A stretch of 11,569 nucleotides of DNA. It comes from an uncultured Mycoplasma sp. (lineage in GTDB: Bacteria; Bacillota_I; Bacilli_A; RF39; UBA660). This document shows positions 1 to 4,864 of the stretch, one piece after another. The stretch spans positions 1-11,569 of the forward strand of contig CANDSI010000016.1 of the NCBI GenBank assembly GCA_947388575.1. Direction: 5' to 3'. Within the stretch, counting starts at the first letter, position 1, and the number at the start of each line of letters is the position of its first letter. The notes beneath the pieces are model-generated. The model did no database searches. It had not been told where the DNA came from and worked only from the letters and a program-made list of their open reading frames with translations. The translations under genes and the position numbers were made by a program.

Positions 1-491
1 ATAAGAATAACTAAAGAACTTTGAAATAATATTAAATTATCTGTTTTCATCAAAATTCTTTTTTTATTTTTAAAAACATCATCATATATCTTCAAAAAAA
101 CTTCACTAGAAAGTCTTCTACTCGCATGTCTTTTCTTAGGCCATGGATCAGAAAAATTTAAATATATAGTTTCTACTTCTTTATAAAAAACATCATTTAA
201 ATTTAAAGCATCTATATTAATAATACGAAGATTAGCAAGTTTATTAGGATATTTCTTTATAGCTCTTGCAATTACACCCGAATATTTTTCAATACCAATA
301 AAATTAATATTAGGATATTTAAGAGCCATATGATAAATGTAGTCTCCTTTACCCATTCCAATTTCAATATGAATATCATTATTATTTCCAAATTCTTCTT
401 GCCATTTTCCTTTTAAAAGGCTCCCATCTTTAATTAAATAATCACAATTCTCTACTAAAATATCTTTATCTTTTAAATTTCTAAGTCTCAT
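1..491 (-). CDS. trmB: tRNA (guanine-N7-)-methyltransferase TrmB, 3' end outside window
   Basis: Transfers a methyl group from S-adenosylmethionine to N7 of guanine 46 in the variable loop of tRNAs; a cytosolic tRNA-modification enzyme. I translated 163 residues from the ATG at 491. The SAM-binding motif I is EIGMGKGD (about 43-50), followed by the strand/acid NFIGIEKY (63-70). The family signature FSDPWPKKRHASRRL (113-127) contains the DPWPKKRH block that recognises tRNA. The family is usually about 210-220 residues, so roughly the last quarter lies beyond base 1. The ribosome site is weak (TAGTGAT about 8-9 bases before the ATG). It diverges from the plus-strand gene at 551, so the 59-base gap must serve both. 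The identification is firm; only the C-terminus is unseen. Confidence 0.96.
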   Translation of the reverse strand, partial: MRLRNLKDKDILVENCDYLIKDGSLLKGKWQEEFGNNNDIHIEIGMGKGDYIYHMALKYPNINFIGIEKYSGVIARAIKKYPNKLANLRIINIDALNLNDVFYKEVETIYLNFSDPWPKKRHASRRLSSEVFLKIYDDVFKNKKRILMKTDNLILFQSSLVIL

Positions 492-523
492 AGACAAAAA
501 TCACTACTTTCAATTAATTTGCA

Positions 524-547
524 TATAATGAATTAGAAAGGAAGCTG
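524..547 (+). promoter_or_regulatory. Candidate -10 box and ribosome binding site for the 551 gene
   Basis: TATAAT at 524-529 is a perfect -10 hexamer in the 59-base divergent gap, preceded by TGCA (near, but not exactly, an extended -10). No good -35 lies 16-18 bases upstream. AAAGGAAG at 537-544 is a clear Shine-Dalgarno 6 bases before the ATG at 551. The -10 assignment is tentative in DNA this AT-rich. Confidence 0.4.
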
Positions 548-550
548 TTT

Positions 551-895
551 ATGAAAAAAGACCGAAATACCTTTTTTGCTGAATCAAGCTTTATGAATCA
601 ATCTAATTTTCCTGGACCAAATCCCAATATGAATATTGCAAATGCACCATTTATGCAAAGTGCTTATGCCAACCAAGGTTTTTATGCTGGTCCCTTGAAT
701 AACAATATGCCTAATAATTATAACACACAAATGCCATCCAATACAAATTATAATGATTATTCTGATTTAGAATCCCGTTTAAGCAAAATAGAACGAAACA
801 TAAATCGTCTTGATGCTAGAATATCAAAGCTAGAAAATACTAATTTTTATCCAACTGAAGAAACTGATACAACTAATAATATATATATGGTTTAA
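551..895 (+). CDS. Small Asn/Pro-rich protein with C-terminal coiled coil, unknown function
   Basis: 114 residues, and the only plus-strand gene in the window. I do not recognise a named family. Residues 1-70 are rich in Asn, Pro, Met, Tyr and Gly and look disordered. Residues about 71-96 (from DLESRLSKIERNI to ARISKLE) have heptad spacing of Leu/Ile typical of a short coiled coil; the tail is Thr/Asp/Asn-rich. There is no signal peptide or membrane segment. Start: ATG at 551 behind AAAGGAAG. The gene ends inside its own terminator hairpin. Low-complexity proteins with a short coiled coil occur among spore-coat and other surface assembly proteins of Bacilli, and a Cse60-like gene is adjacent. 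A coat-like or scaffold role is inference only. Confidence 0.8.
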   Translation: MKKDRNTFFAESSFMNQSNFPGPNPNMNIANAPFMQSAYANQGFYAGPLNNNMPNNYNTQMPSNTNYNDYSDLESRLSKIERNINRLDARISKLENTNFYPTEETDTTNNIYMV

Positions 896-915
896 GAAAG
901 TTAAACCATATTTTT
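886..915 (+). terminator. Intrinsic terminator of the 551-895 gene
   Basis: A perfect 10-bp inverted repeat (arms 886-895 and 901-910, loop GAAAG) is followed by TTTTT (911-915). The left arm contains the TAA stop codon of the gene, so the hairpin begins in the last codons. On the minus strand the far flank is alternating T/A rather than a T run, so as a terminator for the convergent 914-1084 gene it would be weak. Confidence 0.85.
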
Positions 916-1084
916 AATTATAAATAATCATCGCTGTAAAACAATAAATTTGTTCTTCACCAAACATTGCAACTGCTGTTTGAAATTTAATATCAATAAG
1001 TTCCCCTTTCAAATTAGCTAAAAATGCATTAACTGAAGTTTCTAAATCTTTTTCATGCGACTCATCTATTATTTTAACTTTCAT
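914..1084 (-). CDS. Cse60-like small sporulation-associated protein (DUF2758 type)
   Basis: 56 residues translated from the ATG at 1084: it begins MKVKIIDESHEKDLETSVNA, and ends with EEQIYCFTAMIIYN. The pattern of a short beta strand, D-E-x-H-E-K-D-LE, a helix with V-N-x-FL, then I-D-I-K-F-Q, and a closing EEQIYCF-A-MI-Y strand matches the Bacillus Cse60 (sigma-E-regulated) family as I know it. The biochemical role of that family is unknown. GGTGAT lies just upstream of the ATG, matching the distal part of the anti-SD complement. It ends four bases beyond the loop of the plus-strand terminator at 886-915, so the two genes converge tail to tail. It was found by translating the gap between its neighbours. 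Whether this organism sporulates cannot be judged from this window. Confidence 0.85.
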   Translation of the reverse strand: MKVKIIDESHEKDLETSVNAFLANLKGELIDIKFQTAVAMFGEEQIYCFTAMIIYN

Positions 1085-1117
1085 ATTATCACCAATAATA
1101 TCATAGCATAAAAAAAA

Positions 1118-1576
1118 TTACTTAATTGTCGAATTAAATAATTTTCCAAAATCTTCAATAACTTCTAGTTTATTTTCTTTTCGTGTTTCTTTTTTTATTT
1201 CACAAAAACTAAAATAGTATTTATCATTTAATCTATTATAAATACAAATATCAACTCCTTTAGGTTCATTTAAATTACTTGTAAGACGTCCCGTAATCCC
1301 AACCCCTAAATCACTATTACTAAATTTAGCGATATTATATGCCATCTCTTTCGCTGTTTCTTTACTATAAACAGAATACTTATCAATAACTTCTTTACTA
1401 ACACCCATTTTAATTTTAAATTCTGTACTATAAGTAACCGCACTAAATTTTAAAATACTACTAGCATCTGGAACATCTGTTATTAAACTTGCAAGTAAAC
1501 CACCAGTACAAGATTCCATTGTTGCAATAGTAATATTATTATCTATTAAATATTTTACTATACTTTCTAAATTCAT
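1118..1576 (-). CDS. CinA C-terminal domain / nicotinamide-nucleotide amidase-like protein
   Basis: 152 residues. The CinA C-terminal (PncC) family hydrolyses NMN to nicotinate mononucleotide plus ammonia in the pyridine-nucleotide salvage cycle. The signature MESCTGGLLASLITDVPDAS (20-39) followed by FSAVTYS (44-50) and the K-x-MGVS turn is clear. A second conserved loop begins GVGITG (91-96) but continues RLTSNLNEPKG instead of the common GPGGG-type loop; this deviation is seen in shorter, low-GC relatives, so activity is probable but unproven. The N-terminal molybdopterin-binding half of full CinA is absent; this is the stand-alone form. Start chosen at ATG 1576, with GGTGAT 5-6 bases upstream; an upstream TTG at 1588 would swallow that site. 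Confidence 0.92.
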   Translation of the reverse strand: MNLESIVKYLIDNNITIATMESCTGGLLASLITDVPDASSILKFSAVTYSTEFKIKMGVSKEVIDKYSVYSKETAKEMAYNIAKFSNSDLGVGITGRLTSNLNEPKGVDICIYNRLNDKYYFSFCEIKKETRKENKLEVIEDFGKLFNSTIK

Positions 1577-1602
1577 TATTATCACCAATATAATTTTACC
1601 AC

Positions 1603-1629
1603 AATATAAAACAGATGCCTAGACATCTG
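1603..1629 (-). terminator. Candidate intrinsic terminator after the Gly/Pro/Tyr-rich gene
   Basis: The inverted repeat CAGATG/CATCTG (1612-1617 and 1624-1629, 6-base loop) is followed on the minus strand by TTTTATATT. It lies 10 bases past the stop of the 1639-1890 gene and separates it from the CinA-type gene. The T tract is moderate, so read-through is possible. Confidence 0.6.
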
Positions 1630-1638
1630 CTTTAATTT

Positions 1639-1890
1639 TTAATAACCATAAGGTCCTGGTATATAACCTCCATATGAATAGTAAGAATAAGGTGCACCTG
1701 GACGATAATATGGTGGCATAGGTCCTGGTCCATATCCTGGTTGTGGTGCTGCGTTTATTATAGGACGAGGTCTAGTAAGTCCTATTGCTGCTCCACCTAC
1801 TAAAGCCCCTGTTAAAAATGGAAAAATAAATTGTCTATCACCAGTATTATTTATAGGACGATTATAATACATATTTTGATAATTATTCAT
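1639..1890 (-). CDS. Small Gly/Pro/Tyr-rich protein, unknown, coat-like composition
   Basis: 83 residues if started at ATG 1890, or 91 if started at ATG 1914. I prefer 1890 because AGAAAGG precedes it (long 12-base spacing), while nothing resembling a ribosome site precedes 1914. The N-terminus (MNNYQNMYYNRP) is polar. Residues about 22-39 (FIFPFLTGALVGGAAIGL) form a short Gly-rich hydrophobic segment flanked by Arg-Pro repeats. Residues 45-83 are Pro/Gly/Tyr repeats of the GPGPMPPYYRPG, YSYYSYGGY and GPYGY kind. Short proteins with a Gly-rich hydrophobic patch and a Pro/Tyr tail occur among small spore or surface proteins of Bacillus; this likeness is compositional only. The gene has its own terminator and is probably monocistronic. 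Confidence 0.72.
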   Translation of the reverse strand: MNNYQNMYYNRPINNTGDRQFIFPFLTGALVGGAAIGLTRPRPIINAAPQPGYGPGPMPPYYRPGAPYSYYSYGGYIPGPYGY

Positions 1891-1930
1891 GAATAAATCA
1901 AACCTTTCTAACATAATTTATGCCAAAAAG

Positions 1931-1998
1931 AAAAAAAAGCTTAAGACTAAAGCCCAGCATCCTTATTTCATTTAAGACAATTTTTTTCAATGTGCCAA
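1931..1998 (-). promoter_or_regulatory. Candidate promoter and hairpin/T-run upstream of the 1639 gene
   Basis: Minus strand: TTGGCA (1998-1993), 17-base spacer, TTAAAT (1975-1970), a plausible sigma-A-type promoter. About 15 bases after the -10 comes a hairpin, GGGCTT/AAGCTT (1955-1950 and 1942-1937, two G-T pairs), running into eight T (1938-1931). Transcription from this promoter would therefore meet a weak terminator or attenuator before the 1639 gene. Further down, CATAAATTA (1918-1910) fits the CATANNNTA -10 pattern of mother-cell sporulation sigma factors, but no matching -35 was found. Confidence 0.35.
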
Positions 1999-2021
1999 AG
2001 CATTAGTAAGAAAAAAATTAA

Positions 2022-2052
2022 TAAAAAAGAACCACTTTTATATAATAGTTCT
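2022..2052 (-). terminator. Intrinsic terminator of the aminopeptidase-tyrS operon
   Basis: A 7-bp stem AGAACTA/TGGTTCT (2052-2046 and 2034-2028, one G-T pair) is followed on the minus strand by a T run (2028-2023). It lies 3 bases beyond the stop of the 2056-2286 gene and closes the operon. Confidence 0.85.
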
Positions 2053-2055
2053 AAA

Positions 2056-2286
2056 TTATTCTTCTGGTTTATTTTTTAATTTTATCACTCTTCTAGCAAA
2101 TTTTTGTTGTCCCTGTCTAGCTTTTTCTCGAGCTGCATCATAAGCAAAAGTCGGACTATAAAAATCACTAGCTTGACCGCTTTCTCTATCAATAACTTTA
2201 AATATAGGATTAATCTCTCTTCTTTTTTTATTTCTCAAAAGTTTTTCTCTCTCTAATAATTTTCTAATATCTCTTTCTCTACTCAT
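2056..2286 (-). CDS. Small basic protein, unknown, coupled to tyrS
   Basis: 76 residues, strongly charged, with no membrane segment. The first 24 residues (MSRERDIRKLLEREKLLRNK and on) are a Lys/Arg/Glu-rich probable helix. A middle stretch (NPIFKVIDRESGQASDFYSP) could be a small beta hairpin. The rest is basic (QKFARRVIKLKNK). I recognise no family. The ATG overlaps the tyrS stop by one base (TAATG), so translation is probably coupled. Its ribosome site would lie inside the end of tyrS. It is the last gene before the operon terminator. The basic composition and its position after an aminoacyl-tRNA synthetase are compatible with RNA binding, but that is speculation. In many Firmicutes rpsD sits near tyrS; this protein is not S4. 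Confidence 0.8.
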   Translation of the reverse strand: MSRERDIRKLLEREKLLRNKKRREINPIFKVIDRESGQASDFYSPTFAYDAAREKARQGQQKFARRVIKLKNKPEE

Positions 2287-3512
2287 TAAGAAACCATCCC
2301 CAAGTAATAATTCTTTTTACCTTTTTTAATAATAATTAATTTATTATCAATAGTATCATTTTTACTAACAACATAATCTAAATCATTTATTTTTTTATTA
2401 TTAAAAGATATTGCACCAGCACTTACAAATTCTCTAGCTTCTCTTTTACTAGAACAAATTCCATATTCCACAACAAAATCTAAAATATTTTTATCAAGTA
2501 GAATATCAATAGTAGGAACACCATTTAAAGAAGAAATAATATCATTACTAGAAAGCTCAGTAACTTTTTCGCTAAATAAAGATTCACTTATTTTTAAAGC
2601 ATGTTCATATTCCTCATGTCCATGTAAGAAAGTAATAACTTCTTCTGCTAGTTTTTTATGAGCTATTCTTTTCTCAGGTGTCTCCATATGTAATTTTTCT
2701 AAATCTTCAATTTCTTCACGACTAAGAAAAGTTAACTTTTTCAAATAATCAATAACCATATCATCTTCAGTATTAATAAAAAATTGATACATTTCATAAG
2801 CACTTGTTTTATTTATATCAAGCCAAATAGCATTACCTTCTGTTTTCCCAAATTTAGTTCCATCTTTTTTAGTTATTAAAGGCATAGTCATACCATAAGC
2901 TTCTTTACCTGTTTTCTTTCTTATTAAATCAATACCTGCAGTAATATTACCCCATTGATCTTGACCTGCTACTTGCATGATGCAATTCTTATTTTGATAT
3001 AACCATAAAAAATCTAAAGCTTGCATAATCATATATGAGAATTCTGTATAAGTTATACCCGCATCAAGTCTTCTTCTAATAATATCTTTATCAAGCATAT
3101 AATTAATTGGAAAATATTTACCATAATCTCTTAAATAATCAATAAAATTAACATCTTTACTCCATTCATAATTATTAACTATTTCAAAACCAAATATCTT
3201 TTTTACTTGATTTGTTAAAGCATCTACATTATGTTGTACTGCTTCCTTAGTAATCATAGCTCGTTCTGCAGTAGGTTTAGGATCTCCTATTTGTCCAGTT
3301 GCTCCACCTATTAATAAAATAGGATTGTGTCCAGCTCTTTTTAGTCTAGAAGCAATTAGAAATGAAGAAAAATGTCCAATATGAAGTGAATCTCCAGTTG
3401 GATCTGTTCCAATATAAAAAGTTACTCCTCCCTTATTTAATAATTCTTCTACTTTAGGACTAGAAACATCTTTAACAAGTCCTCTCCATTTTAAATCTTC
3501 AAAAAAAGTCAT
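2286..3512 (-). CDS. tyrS: Tyrosyl-tRNA synthetase
   Basis: 408 residues, the normal bacterial TyrRS length. It charges tRNA-Tyr with tyrosine using ATP in the cytosol. The class I HIGH motif is intact (44-47, in GDSLHIGHFSS). The QVAGQDQWGNI block (180-190) contains tyrosine-binding Gln/Asp residues. The KMSKS-equivalent is KFGKT (220-224), the usual bacterial TyrRS form. The C-terminus (about 336-405) is an S4-like RNA-binding domain with SSKREAREFVSAGAISFNNK. Start: ATG 3512 with GGAGAG 7 bases upstream. It begins 2 bases after the stop of the upstream aminopeptidase, so its ribosome site lies within that gene's end. It is the second gene behind the T-box leader at 4709-4864 and overlaps the next gene by one base. 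Confidence 0.98.
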   Translation of the reverse strand: MTFFEDLKWRGLVKDVSSPKVEELLNKGGVTFYIGTDPTGDSLHIGHFSSFLIASRLKRAGHNPILLIGGATGQIGDPKPTAERAMITKEAVQHNVDALTNQVKKIFGFEIVNNYEWSKDVNFIDYLRDYGKYFPINYMLDKDIIRRRLDAGITYTEFSYMIMQALDFLWLYQNKNCIMQVAGQDQWGNITAGIDLIRKKTGKEAYGMTMPLITKKDGTKFGKTEGNAIWLDINKTSAYEMYQFFINTEDDMVIDYLKKLTFLSREEIEDLEKLHMETPEKRIAHKKLAEEVITFLHGHEEYEHALKISESLFSEKVTELSSNDIISSLNGVPTIDILLDKNILDFVVEYGICSSKREAREFVSAGAISFNNKKINDLDYVVSKNDTIDNKLIIIKKGKKNYYLGMVS

Positions 3513-3514
3513 TA

Positions 3515-4708
3515 TTATCTCTCCTTAAAATTTCCGTTTTCCATTATAACCTTTTTATCCCCATTTTGCAAGTAGGCAGTTATTTTCAAATCATCTGTCC
3601 CAATAAAGAAATCAACATGTGTATGTGAATAATTAAGTCCCATTTCTAATAATTCATCATTATTTTTTTCTAATCCACCCTTAATACATTCTGCAAAACT
3701 AGCTCCTAGAGCTAAATGACAAGAAGCATTTTCATCATATAAAGTATTTTTAAATACTACTCCTGATTTAGATATTGGCGAATCAAAATCTACTAAAGCA
3801 ACTTCACCAAGAAAACTTGCACCTTCATCAGTATCTATTATTCCTTTTAAAACTTCTTTACCAACCAAAGCATCATAATCTATTACCTTACCATCCCTAA
3901 ATTCTAACCAAAAATTATTTATTACTTTATTATTATGAATAAGAACTTTAGAAGAATATACTTTACCGTCTACTCGAAGTCTATCAGGAGAAGTAAACAC
4001 TTCTTCAGTTGGCATATTAACAATATTTTGGCCATCAGCACTTTGAAATAAATAATCTTTAGGTAACCCTATCTTTATATTAGTGCCTATTCTATTTTCA
4101 TAAACTAAATAATCAATATCTAAGTCATTTAAGTATTTAGCGCGTATTGCTAATTTTTCCATTTTATTATCCCAAGTAGCAACAGGATTATCTTCATTTA
4201 TCAAACAAATATCAAATATTAAATCCCATAAATCATCAATACTCATGCCTAAATTATCAGCCCAAATTTTATTAGGCACACAAGAAATATTCCATTTAAT
4301 CAAACCTTTATGTTGATAATGTTTATATTCCTTTATTGATTTCATTTGATAAGCACTAACTTTACTAAGAAGCTTAGAATCTACATCTTTATAATAATCT
4401 GGTAAAGTTGATGATAAAGATAAAAATGCATAACCTTCTTTTGCCATTCTATTAAATTTAGTTCTATCCATAATTGGATTAGCAATAATTTCTTCATAAG
4501 TATTATTTAAATATAATTCTCTTTGTTTTTCTGGATTATTTATTAAATATTCAATATCTGTAATCCCTAGTTTTTTAGCTTCTTCACTAATTATATCAAT
4601 AAAATCATTTATTAAATCATAACCAATAATAAATAATTTATCTCCTTGTTTTAGTCTTAAGCAACCTTCAATTAAAAACTTAGCATATTTTCTTTTTTTA
4701 TTATCCAT
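3515..4708 (-). CDS. M29-family metallo-aminopeptidase (AmpS/PepS type)
   Basis: 397 residues, close to the usual M29 length of about 410. The family removes N-terminal residues from peptides using two metal ions (Co/Zn) in the cytosol. Metal-ligand motifs are present in order: NMPTEEVFTSP (231-241, Glu 236), FLGEVALV (299-306, Glu 302), TLYDENASCHLALG (322-335, His 331) and NYSHTHVDFFIG (359-370, His 364 and Asp 366). The N-terminal region (1-190) is the non-metal-binding half. Start: ATG 4708 with AAGGA (4720-4716) 7 bases upstream. It is the first gene after the T-box leader and is tightly coupled to tyrS. Release of free tyrosine from peptides is an attractive reason for the coupling, but substrate preference cannot be read from sequence. 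Confidence 0.95.
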   Translation of the reverse strand: MDNKKRKYAKFLIEGCLRLKQGDKLFIIGYDLINDFIDIISEEAKKLGITDIEYLINNPEKQRELYLNNTYEEIIANPIMDRTKFNRMAKEGYAFLSLSSTLPDYYKDVDSKLLSKVSAYQMKSIKEYKHYQHKGLIKWNISCVPNKIWADNLGMSIDDLWDLIFDICLINEDNPVATWDNKMEKLAIRAKYLNDLDIDYLVYENRIGTNIKIGLPKDYLFQSADGQNIVNMPTEEVFTSPDRLRVDGKVYSSKVLIHNNKVINNFWLEFRDGKVIDYDALVGKEVLKGIIDTDEGASFLGEVALVDFDSPISKSGVVFKNTLYDENASCHLALGASFAECIKGGLEKNNDELLEMGLNYSHTHVDFFIGTDDLKITAYLQNGDKKVIMENGNFKER

Positions 4709-4864
4709 TTTTTATTCCTTCTTTCTAACAATAAAAAGCTCACAAACTAAGGACGAGTATAACCCGCGGTACCACCTTAATTTATGAACTTAATTCATAC
4801 ACTCATAACTTATAACGTAAGTTAAACGTTTAACTCCAGAGTTGTAAATTCTTTCTTAGTTAAA
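4709..4864 (-). promoter_or_regulatory. T-box tRNA-sensing leader (probable Tyr specificity)
   Basis: The minus strand carries AAGGTGGTACCGCGGG (4778-4763), the T-box sequence with the TGGN bulge that pairs the NCCA end of uncharged tRNA, and CGTCCTT (4755-4749), which closes the antiterminator by pairing with AAGG. Upstream lie two small hairpins, TATGAA/TTCATA (a stem III candidate) and AACTTA/TAAGTT. TAC triplets at 4846-4844 and 4819-4817 are specifier candidates; neither is settled. The stem I region is short and may reach into the 3' end of the 4865 gene (GTAAAT/ATTTAC complementarity). No strong terminator hairpin follows; the nearest T run (AGCTTTTT at 4739-4732) has only a CTC/GAG stem. 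Tyr specificity is inferred from tyrS in the operon. Confidence 0.92.

Noticed and set aside
1901..1963. Possible 20-codon leader peptide starting at an ATG near 1962 on the minus strand (MLGFSLK...)
   Set aside because: AAGG directly abuts the ATG with no spacing and the frame merely crosses the hairpin and T run; no evidence of coding.
2056..2286. Ribosomal protein S4 or its leader next to tyrS
   Set aside because: The 76-residue product lacks any S4 signature, and the S4-like domain seen belongs to the TyrRS C-terminus.
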